Below are positions 1 through 7,592 of a stretch of DNA of 64,000 nt, piece by piece. Both the position numbers and the translations under genes were made by a program. The notes beneath the pieces were generated by a model. That model was not told the DNA's origin. It saw nothing but the letters and a program-made list of their open reading frames with translations, and searched no databases. This stretch comes from Pirellulales bacterium (lineage in GTDB: Bacteria; Planctomycetota; Planctomycetia; Pirellulales; Lacipirellulaceae). The stretch is taken from positions 78,777-142,776 of the forward strand of contig JAKVCC010000008.1 of assembly GCA_022448265.1 (NCBI GenBank). The letters are read 5' to 3'. Each line of letters starts with the position of its first letter. Within the stretch, counting starts at the first letter, position 1.

Positions 1-1
1 G

Positions 2-601
2 CGCATTGCGCGCCGCCCGGGCGTGCAGCAGGTTTTGGACGGCATCTTGGAAGCGCAGCGCGTGGGCTTCCAGCAGATCCGGCTCAATGCGCTGGCCATT
101 GCGGGCCTAACTGAACAGGATGTAGTTCCGCTGGCAGAGTTTTCGCGCTCGCACGGTTTTGAATTGCGATTCATTGAGTTCATGCCGCTAAGCGCCGAGG
201 ACGTGTGGGACTCCGAACGAGTCCTGACCGGAAAGACGCTGCGCCGACTGCTGGAAGAGGCGTTTGGCCCGCTCGTGCCGGCGAAGCGAAACGATCCGCA
301 TCAGCCCGCAGTGGACTACCAATTTGCTGATGGTCAGGGAAAAATAGGCCTGATCAATCCCGTCAGCGAGCCCTTTTGCGGCAACTGTAACCGCTTACGA
401 TTAACGGCCGAGGGGCAGATCCGCAACTGCCTATTCGCCACTCGAGAGTGGGATGCCCGGGCCATACTACGAGGCGAAGCGGACGATGACGAGCTCCGGA
501 AACTTCTACGCGATTGTGTCGCCGCCAAGCAGCCAGCCCACGGCATTGGAGCAGACGACTTCGAAAAGCCACAGCGGGCCATGTATCAGATCGGCGGATG
601 A
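2..601 (+). CDS. moaA: GTP 3',8-cyclase MoaA (C-terminal part, cut by window edge)
   Basis: First step of molybdenum cofactor synthesis: radical-SAM rearrangement of GTP. The frame is open from base 2, so only about the last 200 residues are visible and the true start lies outside the window; the GTG at 23 is internal. Seen: the LRFIEFMPL segment typical of the MoaA barrel, the second 4Fe-4S cluster ligands as C-x2-C-x13-C in PFCGNCNRLRLT...NC, and the C-terminal double glycine (QIGG) that MoaA needs for activity. The next gene begins 9 bases downstream, so they are probably co-transcribed. Confidence 0.93.
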   Translation, partial: RIARRPGVQQVLDGILEAQRVGFQQIRLNALAIAGLTEQDVVPLAEFSRSHGFELRFIEFMPLSAEDVWDSERVLTGKTLRRLLEEAFGPLVPAKRNDPHQPAVDYQFADGQGKIGLINPVSEPFCGNCNRLRLTAEGQIRNCLFATREWDARAILRGEADDDELRKLLRDCVAAKQPAHGIGADDFEKPQRAMYQIGG

Positions 602-610
602 CGAGAACCT

Positions 611-1858
611 ATGTCAAAACCATCAGTCGGCGATAGGGTCCCCGAGAGCTGTGCCCCCAAACCGGGTTTGGAAACGAGTTCTACAACTCTGCCCCAGTCG
701 CGGTGGCGGATCTACTTGGACAATGCTGCCACGAGCTGGCCCAAGCCGGCGACCGTCTACGACGCTGTCGATCAAACCCAGCGTCACTGCGGCGCGGCAG
801 CCGGTCGCGGCGCCTACCGGCATGCCCAGCAAGCCGAACAGTTGATTGCCACGGCGAGAGTCGCTTGCGCGCGCTTGCTGGGCGTAGAAGCCCCCCACCA
901 GATCGCGTTCACCGAGAATGGCACAGCTGCTTTGAACCTAGCCATCCATGGCCTGCTAAGCCGTGGCGACCACGTGGTGACCACCGTCTGCGAGCACAAT
1001 TCGGTCCTCCGACCGCTCACCACCCAACGCGAGCGCAACGGTGTCAAAGTTTCCTACGTGGGTTGCGATCCGGTAGGGCGCATCGACCTGGACGCCTTTC
1101 GGGAGGCTCTGGGCCCCCACACACGGCTGGCAATTGTAACGCACGCATCGAACGTTACGGGGGCGCTGCAGCCCATCGCCGAACTTGCGTCAATGGTCCG
1201 CGCGCGGGGTGGGCTACTGCTGGTGGATGCAGCCCAGACCGCCGGCTGTGTGCCGCTGAACACCGAGTCGCTCGGAATCGATCTACTGGCCACTGGCGGG
1301 CATAAAGGCCTGCTTGGCCCTCTGGGCACCGGAATCCTCTACGTGCGGCCAGGCCTTGAAGCTCAATTGCACCCCCTTTTCCAAGGAGGCACCGGCACGC
1401 ACAGCCAAACCGATTCGCAACCCGCCGAAATGCCCCAGCGTCTGGAGGCGGGAAATCTGAACGTGCCTGCCCTGGCAGGATTGGCAGCGGCCGCGAATTA
1501 TCTGCAGCAGCACACCGTCGAGGCCATTGGTCAACAGATTGCTAGGCGGTGTGCCGAGCTTTGGCACGGACTCCACGCTATCCCGAAAGTCCGTCTGGTG
1601 GGCCCCGATCCAAGCCAGCCCCGAGTGGGCGTTGTGAGCTGCCGCGTTGAGGGGTATGATCCCCAAGAGGTCGCCGCGGGGCTCGACGCGACCTACGGCA
1701 TCCAGTGCCGGGCCGGACTGCACTGCGCACCTCGAATGCATCAGGCCCTGGACAGCCTCAGCCTGGGAGGGCTGGTCCGCTTTAGTCCCGGCTGGGCGAC
1801 GACGGCCGACGACATTGAAAGCACGCTAAATGCCGTCCGGGCGTTTGCGGGCGGGTAA
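611..1858 (+). CDS. Class V aminotransferase / cysteine desulfurase-like protein
   Basis: PLP-dependent enzyme of the cysteine desulfurase superfamily. Visible: YLDNAATSWPKP near residue 35, His129 in CEHNSV, Asp206 in LLVDAAQT, the PLP lysine K232 in TGGHKG, and Cys372 in RAGLHCAP, which occupies the catalytic cysteine-loop position. The short RAGLHCAP loop resembles the SufS-like subfamily found beside selenium or molybdenum genes rather than housekeeping IscS. At 415 residues the length is normal, with about 30 extra N-terminal residues of low complexity. It sits between moaA and a YkgJ-type gene with gaps of 9 and 8 bases. Position after moaA might suggest sulfur supply for the cofactor, but that is inference. 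A second, IscS-like desulfurase lies at 58144. Confidence 0.85.
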   Translation: MSKPSVGDRVPESCAPKPGLETSSTTLPQSRWRIYLDNAATSWPKPATVYDAVDQTQRHCGAAAGRGAYRHAQQAEQLIATARVACARLLGVEAPHQIAFTENGTAALNLAIHGLLSRGDHVVTTVCEHNSVLRPLTTQRERNGVKVSYVGCDPVGRIDLDAFREALGPHTRLAIVTHASNVTGALQPIAELASMVRARGGLLLVDAAQTAGCVPLNTESLGIDLLATGGHKGLLGPLGTGILYVRPGLEAQLHPLFQGGTGTHSQTDSQPAEMPQRLEAGNLNVPALAGLAAAANYLQQHTVEAIGQQIARRCAELWHGLHAIPKVRLVGPDPSQPRVGVVSCRVEGYDPQEVAAGLDATYGIQCRAGLHCAPRMHQALDSLSLGGLVRFSPGWATTADDIESTLNAVRAFAGG

Positions 1859-1866
1859 GAAATCCA

Positions 1867-2316
1867 ATGACCAAGTCCGCATCAAACCGACCAGAGGCTG
1901 CATCGGAGCAGCCCTGGTATCGCGATGGCCTCCGCTTCGAGTGTACCGGCTGCGGCAACTGCTGCACGGGGGCGCCAGGTTACGTGTGGGTCAACCAGGC
2001 CGAGATCGAGGCCTTGGCCGAGCGGCTGGGAATGCCTGTGTCCCGTTTCGAACGGCGTTACGTGCGCAAGATCGGCATTCGGCGTAGCCTGAAAGAATAC
2101 GCGAATTTCGATTGCGTGTTTCTCGACCGCAAGACGCGTAAGTGTACCGTCTACGAGCAGCGACCACGCCAATGCCGCACCTGGCCCTTTTGGAAGTCCA
2201 ACCTGCGCACCCCCCAAACGTGGAAAGCTACCTGCGAAGTGTGCCCAGGCAGCGGCCAGGGAAAGCTCTACCAGCTGGAGAAAATCGAGGAACAGGCGGC
2301 CGTTGTCTCGGTCTGA
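1867..2316 (+). CDS. YkgJ family cysteine-cluster protein
   Basis: 149-residue protein of the YkgJ/UPF0153 family, thought to bind a metal or Fe-S centre through its cysteines; the biochemical role is unknown. The N-terminal signature ECTGCGNCC (residues about 23-31) and the second group, DCVF...KCTVYEQRPRQCRTWPF, match the family pattern. Start is the ATG 8 bases after the preceding stop. Third gene of a tight run with moaA and the class V aminotransferase, so it may serve Fe-S or sulfur handling; this is inferred from position only. Confidence 0.85.
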   Translation: MTKSASNRPEAASEQPWYRDGLRFECTGCGNCCTGAPGYVWVNQAEIEALAERLGMPVSRFERRYVRKIGIRRSLKEYANFDCVFLDRKTRKCTVYEQRPRQCRTWPFWKSNLRTPQTWKATCEVCPGSGQGKLYQLEKIEEQAAVVSV

Positions 2317-2697
2317 GGGGCTGCTGGAATGTCAAAATGTACGGGATAGGTAAAGTTTTTGGGATTCCGAGACGATGGAATAATTGGGAAATCCCATCCA
2401 ATGTGGTCCACTCCCGCGTCTGAGGACGTCGCGCAAACTGCTTAAGCTTCGCAGTTTTCTGTCGTCCGGTGGCAGCTCTTTGACAATTGACTTTTCCCGA
2501 AAAATAGCGTTGGTAACGCCTGCAGGGTCCACCCGCAGCCGGTGTTTTTGGCGCCGTGAGGCCCCGCTTTCAGAGGCCACAATGTTGACACTAATGCTTA
2601 TGCCAATTACACTTGGGACGAGAGCGTTGCCTCGCAGGCAGGCTCCTCCGCACCCCTGTGCGACGCACCAATCCTTCTTATCGTAGGGGAGCTCGTC
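2317..2697. other. Intergenic region carrying a putative promoter for the HU gene
   Basis: No convincing coding frame. It holds a TTGACA-N17-TACACT element (2585-2613, listed separately). The start of the HU gene is preceded by AGGGGAG at 2685-2691. No tRNA or repeat recognised. Confidence 0.4.
2585..2613 (+). promoter_or_regulatory. Putative sigma-70-type promoter of the HU gene
   Basis: A perfect TTGACA at 2585-2590, a 17-base spacer, then TACACT at 2608-2613 (4 of 6 matches to TATAAT). Located 84 bases before the GTG of the HU gene. Read from consensus only; no transcript data. Confidence 0.35.
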
Positions 2698-3147
2698 GTG
2701 ACGAAAAAAGAAATTGTAAAGACCATTTCCGAAGAGATCGGTCTGACGCAGCTAAAGACCAAGGAAATCGTACAAAAGACCTTCGACGCTATCATCGACA
2801 CGCTGGTGGAGGACGAGCGGATCGAATTGAGGAATTTTGGCGTCTTTGAGGTAAAAAGGCGGGCCGCACGCAAGGCCCGCAACCCGCGTACCGGCGAGAA
2901 AGTCTTTGTCCCAGAGAAGTTTGTCGTGACCTTCAAGCCAGGCAAGGAGATGGAGGAACGCGTCAAGGAACTCGAGCGACGGGCTGCGGCCAATGCGGCC
3001 GCATCGGACCACTCTCCATCGGTAAATGGCCCACCTGCTCCTGGTAGCGGCCCTGTGGCGGGGATGACGACAGGAAAACTTCCCTCCGGCCAGGAGGCCC
3101 CCCCCACCACGACCGGTGGCGAAAGCTACACTCCTACCACGAGTTAG
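2698..3147 (+). CDS. HU/IHF family DNA-binding protein with C-terminal extension
   Basis: Nucleoid-associated protein that bends DNA as a dimer. Residues 1-95 form a complete HU fold: [10 protein letters not shown] at the N terminus, [10 protein letters not shown] in the beta region, and the arm segment [10 protein letters not shown] with the intercalating proline. After [11 protein letters not shown] comes a charged stretch and about 50 residues rich in Pro, Gly, Ala, Ser and Thr not found in E. coli HU (about 90 residues). Start is GTG, supported by AGGGGAG six bases upstream. Length is 149 residues. Whether it acts as general HU or as a specialised IHF-like protein cannot be told from sequence. 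Confidence 0.92.
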   Translation: MTKKEIVKTISEEIGLTQLKTKEIVQKTFDAIIDTLVEDERIELRNFGVFEVKRRAARKARNPRTGEKVFVPEKFVVTFKPGKEMEERVKELERRAAANAAASDHSPSVNGPPAPGSGPVAGMTTGKLPSGQEAPPTTTGGESYTPTTS

Positions 3148-3568
3148 GAGTCGGTTAAGGCCCCAGGTGTTCTCAGTCACATGAGTCCCCCTCGCATGAG
3201 TCGACGCCCACACGGGTCCCCCGAACTATGCGAGGAATCGGTAAATCCTCTTCTCAATCAAGCAATTTCCCAGCGCCGGTGGCTCACAATCAACCAGAAC
3301 TGCACTGCAATTGGGCAATTTGGAAATTACTAAGTTGCCAGTTTGGCCTCGGCGCGGCAGGGCCCTTTCGCTAAGATTCCGCACCTTTTCTACTGGGCGC
3401 GGCCAAACCGTATCGGTACGCCGTCCCATGAAGACTTTTCGATTCGCGAGACTGTTTGCAGGCGGTAGGCGAGTGTTTGCGCCTATCAAAGTGCACGTAA
3501 TTGAGGTTTGGACTTGGCAGCCCTGGGCTGCCAGGAACCGCTTCATTGCTCAAGGAGGAGCTACGCTG
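3148..3568. other. Non-coding stretch between HU gene and small lipoprotein gene
   Basis: No open frame with recognisable protein features. A longer frame running from 3311 into the lipoprotein gene is open only by chance; the ribosome binding site at 3553-3560 and the signal peptide place the real start at 3569. Confidence 0.4.
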
Positions 3569-3787
3569 ATGCGTAAATGGCTCTTAACTTTCGTGGCAAT
3601 CTGCTCGTTGGCGAGTAATACGGGTTGTTTATTGCCGATGTACTCGGCCGATCCAACCCGACGCGCCCAACAGCTTATTTACACGTCGGAGAACCTGCGC
3701 GCCATATTGGACGAGTGGGAACGGATCTGGTTTCTCGACATGCCGTCGCATCTGACACCACACAGCACGCATGGCGGGATTATCTGA
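3569..3787 (+). CDS. Small conserved lipoprotein, unknown function
   Basis: 72-residue protein. A strong ribosome binding site (AAGGAGGAG, 3552-3560) precedes the ATG at 3569. N-terminal hydrophobic segment MRKWLLTFVAICSLASNTGC ends in a lipobox-like NTGC with the lipidated Cys at residue 20. The mature part, LLPMYSADPTRRAQQLIYTS and then ENLRAILDEWERIWFLD, is helical and ends in HSTHGGII. I recognise this as a small protein type seen repeatedly in planctomycetes, always about this size; no function is known to me. It stands alone, more than 350 bases from either neighbour. Confidence 0.75.
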   Translation: MRKWLLTFVAICSLASNTGCLLPMYSADPTRRAQQLIYTSENLRAILDEWERIWFLDMPSHLTPHSTHGGII

Positions 3788-4162
3788 GAGGGGTTCCCAA
3801 CCGTTTGCCAGCAATTCCTTGCGGCAAGCCATGCTACCGGTGCGCGCGGGCTGCAAGGCTCTGGGGCACATCTCGACTCAAATCGGACTCCAATCCGGGG
3901 CGAGGTAGCCGGGGTAAGCGGGCAATTTGAGAAAAATCCAGGACTCAGCGGTAAACGGCATCGACCCGGCCAACAACCAGTCTGCTTTCAGCGGCCTCTT
4001 GAGGCTATGACGGTTGCTTGGCGAAAAAAGCTTCCCCCCCCCTTAGTGGACCCTATTGGTGCCCCCCAAGGTACAGGTAGATTAGATCTTGGCCCCACCT
4101 TTGGTGCCACTAGCCTTCCCAAGGCTGTATCTCCACACACCTCACAGATCTGGCATACTCCA
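3788..4162. other. Region upstream of pyrD
   Basis: No independent gene recognised. An in-frame ATG at 4007 would extend PyrD by 52 residues, but that extension is Pro/Thr/Ser-rich and has no counterpart in PyrD enzymes. Confidence 0.35.
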
Positions 4163-5107
4163 TTGTCCTCTACTTCCAACCACACGGCACCGGTTGATTT
4201 GAGTGTCCAGCTCGGGCGGCTACGGTTGGCCAATCCGGTGATGGTCGCCTCGGGCACGTTTGGGTATGCCCGCGAGATGGAATCGCTGGTCGATATGTCT
4301 CGACTGGGAGGCATCGTTCCCAAGACCATCACCTCACAGCCGCGTAAGGGCAACACTCCTTGGCGAACCGTCGAGACCCCGTCGGGAATGCTCAACTCCA
4401 TTGGCCTGGACAACGACGGCATCGACGCCTTTGTAGCACATCATTTACCATACCTGAGTGGCCTGAACTGTCCGGTTTTGGTGAGCATCGCGGGCCGGAC
4501 TCATGAAGAGTTTGTCGCCATGGCCGAGCAACTTGCCGGCGAGCCGGGCGTCGCTGCGCTGGAGCTGAACATCTCTTGTCCCAACGTTAGCGGCGGAGTC
4601 GATTATGGTGCCGACCCGGACATGTGCCAACGCTTGGTAGCGGCCTGCCGCCAACACTGCCCACATCCGATCATCGCCAAGCTCAGCCCGAACGTAACCA
4701 GCATCGCCCTTATTGCTCAGGCGGCTACCGCAGGCGGAGCTGACGGCATCTCCCTGATCAACACCTGCCAGGGCATGGCTATAGATTGGCGGCGAAAGCA
4801 GCCCACTCTGGGAAACATCATCGGTGGTCTCAGCGGTCCGGCGATCAAGCCCATCGCCCTGCGCGCAGTTTACCAGGCCGCGCAGGCGGTCGAGACGCCC
4901 ATCATCGGTATCGGTGGCATCGCCACCATCGATGACGTCATGGAATTCCTGGTAGCCGGGGCCACGGCGGTTCAACTTGGGACGGTGAACTTCTACAATC
5001 CAAAGGCATCGACAGAAATCCTGGACGCGCTCCCGGCGGCCCTGGCCGCACTTGGAGCTGCAACCGTAGCGAACGTAGTCGGAACACTACAAACCGATAG
5101 CGGATGA
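4163..5107 (+). CDS. pyrD: Dihydroorotate dehydrogenase (class 1)
   Basis: FMN enzyme oxidising dihydroorotate to orotate in pyrimidine synthesis. Seen: NPVMVASGTFGY at the N terminus of the barrel, ETPSGMLNSIGLDN, ELNISCPNVSGG with the catalytic-loop cysteine diagnostic of class 1, KLSPNV, GLSGPAIKP and IIGIGGIATIDD for phosphate and FMN binding. It resembles the class 1B (NAD-linked) form, which pairs with PyrK; no pyrK is in the window. The start is uncertain: the TTG at 4163 gives about 13 residues before the conserved core, as in homologues; the ATG at 4007 and TTG at 4199 are alternatives. No clear ribosome binding site for any. Confidence 0.92.
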   Translation: MSSTSNHTAPVDLSVQLGRLRLANPVMVASGTFGYAREMESLVDMSRLGGIVPKTITSQPRKGNTPWRTVETPSGMLNSIGLDNDGIDAFVAHHLPYLSGLNCPVLVSIAGRTHEEFVAMAEQLAGEPGVAALELNISCPNVSGGVDYGADPDMCQRLVAACRQHCPHPIIAKLSPNVTSIALIAQAATAGGADGISLINTCQGMAIDWRRKQPTLGNIIGGLSGPAIKPIALRAVYQAAQAVETPIIGIGGIATIDDVMEFLVAGATAVQLGTVNFYNPKASTEILDALPAALAALGAATVANVVGTLQTDSG

Positions 5108-5226
5108 CCAAAACCGGCCCTCGACGCGTCGGCACACAGCGTCGGTGCCCCACGCATCGTGGCGTAGCCAATCGAACCGCCTTGCGGTACCAGCCTCCAA
5201 ACCCACAACTCGCATCCTAAAATCCC

Positions 5227-6195
5227 ATGAAAGTTCTCAGCGGCATTCAACCCACGGGCCGACCCCACTGGGGCAACTATTTCGGGGCGATTACCCAATA
5301 CATCGCGTTACAAGAAGCTGAGCAAGCGTTTTACTTTATTGCCAACCTGCACGCGCTTACCACCGTGCGCGACCAACAGCAGTTGGCTGAGTACACACTC
5401 GACTCGGCCATGGATCTGCTGGCCTTGGGACTCGACCCGCAGCAAGCGGTCCTCTTTGTCCAATCCGACGTACCCGAAGTGAGTGAGCTTTGCTGGCTGT
5501 TGCTCACCAGCACACCGATGGGCCTGTTGGAACGTTGTCACGCTTACAAAGACAAGAAGTCCAAGGGACTAGCGTCAGGGGCGGGCCTGTTTACTTATCC
5601 AGTTCTGCAAGCCGCCGACATATTGGCCTACGACAGCGATACCGTGCCAGTCGGCGAAGATCAGGTCCAGCATATCGAGGTCTGCCGCGACATTGCCGGC
5701 AGTTTCAACCACCAGTTTGGCGAAGTGTTCGTGTTGCCCAAGGCCAAGGTACTCGACAGCTCTGCTCGAGTTCCCGGCACCGACGGCGAAAAAATGTCGA
5801 AGAGCTACGACAACACCCTGGACGTTTTTGAAGATCCGGGGCGGCAAAAAAAACAAATCATGCGGATCGCTACCGACTCCCGGCCGATGGACCAGCCCAA
5901 GGAGCCCGCCGACGACATCCTCTACCAGCTCTATTCGCTGGTTGCGCCGGAGGATCAGCGGGAAGAAATGGCCCAGTTGTATCGCCAGGGCGGTTTTGGC
6001 TACGGCGATGTCAAAAAGGCTCTGGCTGTAGCGGCAGAGGCGTTTTTCTCCGAAGCCCGTGCTGGACGCGACGACTGGGCGGCCCGGCCCGACGACGTCC
6101 GCGACATCCTGCAAATGGGGGCGGCTCGGGCCCGAAAAAAAGCCGGCCAAGTTCTCGACCGCGCGCAGCACGCCTGCGGACTCAAGGGCTACTGA
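5227..6195 (+). CDS. trpS: Tryptophanyl-tRNA synthetase
   Basis: Charges tRNA-Trp. Class I synthetase motifs: HIGH-like [10 protein letters not shown] (residues 9-18) and KMSKS at residues 189-193, within [12 protein letters not shown]. Also seen: the Trp/tRNA-recognition stretch [10 protein letters not shown]. Length 322 is typical for bacterial TrpS. The acpS gene follows after 12 bases, suggesting co-transcription. pyrD ends 119 bases upstream. Confidence 0.97.
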   Translation: MKVLSGIQPTGRPHWGNYFGAITQYIALQEAEQAFYFIANLHALTTVRDQQQLAEYTLDSAMDLLALGLDPQQAVLFVQSDVPEVSELCWLLLTSTPMGLLERCHAYKDKKSKGLASGAGLFTYPVLQAADILAYDSDTVPVGEDQVQHIEVCRDIAGSFNHQFGEVFVLPKAKVLDSSARVPGTDGEKMSKSYDNTLDVFEDPGRQKKQIMRIATDSRPMDQPKEPADDILYQLYSLVAPEDQREEMAQLYRQGGFGYGDVKKALAVAAEAFFSEARAGRDDWAARPDDVRDILQMGAARARKKAGQVLDRAQHACGLKGY

Positions 6196-6207
6196 GAGGT
6201 CTATCCC

Positions 6208-6603
6208 ATGGCAATGCAAATCATCGGTATCGGCACCGACATCATCGAGTGTTTGCGAATCGGGCAGATGATCGAACGGCACGGAGAATTATTCATCCGC
6301 CGCGTCTATACGGAACACGAGATTGGCTACTGCTCAACGAAGAAGTCGGCTACGCAGCACTATGCCGGGCGCTGGGCTGCCAAGGAAGCTGTGCTAAAGG
6401 CCTTGGGCACCGGCTGGCGGCGCGGCATAAGCTGGCGGGACATCGAAGTGCGCAATCAGCGGAGCGGCGCGCCGTCGATCACCTTGCGCGGTGGTGCGCG
6501 AGAGGTGTTTGAGGAGCTGGGCATTCGTCAAATCCATATCAGCATTTCCCACTGCCGCAGCCACGCGACTGCCACTGCGATTGCCGAAGGCCATGCGAGC
6601 TAG
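6208..6603 (+). CDS. acpS: Holo-[acyl-carrier-protein] synthase
   Basis: Transfers 4'-phosphopantetheine from CoA to the serine of acyl carrier proteins. Seen: IGIGTDIIE at the N terminus with the Mg-binding Asp, and AGRWAAKEAVLKALGTG, the second signature with the catalytic Glu-Ala-Lys region. 131 residues, normal length. A GAGAGG lies before the ATG at 6208. The enzyme is the expected activator for the ACP encoded at 32643, though it presumably also serves the housekeeping ACP. Confidence 0.95.
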   Translation: MAMQIIGIGTDIIECLRIGQMIERHGELFIRRVYTEHEIGYCSTKKSATQHYAGRWAAKEAVLKALGTGWRRGISWRDIEVRNQRSGAPSITLRGGAREVFEELGIRQIHISISHCRSHATATAIAEGHAS

Positions 6604-6703
6604 CCCGCCCGCTCCCTGCGCCCATCTCTCACCCTTGCCGCCACTCGACTTCTCCTTGCCTCAACGCGACCACTTCGCCACCCTACCGAAAAGGGCAAAC
6701 CAT

Positions 6704-7120
6704 CTATTCGCCCACAGCGGTTACAACAATGCGACGCGTGCGCGGCCGCACATCGCACTCCAAATGAAAAATCTGTTGCCAAGTGCCTAATACTAGGCGG
6801 CCAGCCGCGACGGGGACCGTCAGCGAGGGGCCCAACCAAGTGGCCTGCAGATGCGAGTGGCCGTTGCCATCCTGCCAGGCTTTTTCGTGGCCGTACTCAT
6901 TGTTAGGCGGGATGAGTTGATCGAGGATTTCCGGAAAATCTGCTTGCAAGCCGGGCTCAAATTCGATGGTGCCAATGCTCGCGGTACTACCCACATTGAA
7001 CACATTGACCAGCCCCGTCTCCAGACCGCTCCGCTGGAGAACCTCGGCTACCAGCTCGGTAATATCTTGTAGATGCCGATGCCCGCTAGTTTGAATCGAA
7101 ATATTTTCTTGGTACGCCAT
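6704..7120 (-). CDS. yjbQ: YjbQ family protein (UPF0047)
   Basis: 138-residue protein of the YjbQ/UPF0047 family, reported to have weak thiamine-phosphate synthase activity; the physiological role is unclear. Conserved family features present: VNVFNVGSTASIGTIEFE, the metal-site region YGHEKAWQDGNGHSHLQATW with several His, and GTWQQIFHLECD near the C terminus. Convergent with acpS, stops 100 bases apart. Confidence 0.9.
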   Translation of the reverse strand: MAYQENISIQTSGHRHLQDITELVAEVLQRSGLETGLVNVFNVGSTASIGTIEFEPGLQADFPEILDQLIPPNNEYGHEKAWQDGNGHSHLQATWLGPSLTVPVAAGRLVLGTWQQIFHLECDVRPRTRRIVVTAVGE

Positions 7121-7592
7121 GAGTGGTGGCCATAGGGGGTGGGAACTTAGGGCCTATCCCTTAAACGGTACGCGGGACGCCCCTGTCACGGTAGCGATCG
7201 TAGGCTCCTAGTATTTTGGGGTAGATTCTTAGCCTTTTTGCCGTGTCACAACGGACGCCTGGGGTTGCCGGCGACCGAGAAAAGACTCGCCGCTACCAGA
7301 TGACAGCTGTACTCAGGCAGAGCATCTCCAGGTCAGCAATCGGTTGCTCCAACTTGGCAGGGCCCCGGTAAAGGATTGCCAATTGATTCTTGCTATCAAA
7401 CAAGAACGACGAAATAAAGGCAAGTGGCTTCTCGAAACATCTTGCGCGACCCATCGGGCTAACGCACGCGGGGCCCAACGGACTAATAATCCGTTTCCGA
7501 TAGCGGCAGGGGATACTGTGCCGGTGAAGCAGAATCTGCGGAGAGGGGTGATGCTATGCTAGCCCGCAAGCGCCGGCAACGGGGGGGGCGCC
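7121..7592. other. Gap between yjbQ and topA
   Basis: About 470 bases without a supportable gene. It should contain the yjbQ promoter (minus strand) and the topA terminator. No tRNA or repeat seen. Confidence 0.35.

Noticed and set aside
3311..3568. Upstream extension of the small lipoprotein frame
   Set aside because: Shine-Dalgarno and signal peptide fix the start at 3569.
4007..4162. N-terminal extension of pyrD from ATG 4007
   Set aside because: 52 residues of Pro/Thr-rich sequence not seen in PyrD enzymes.
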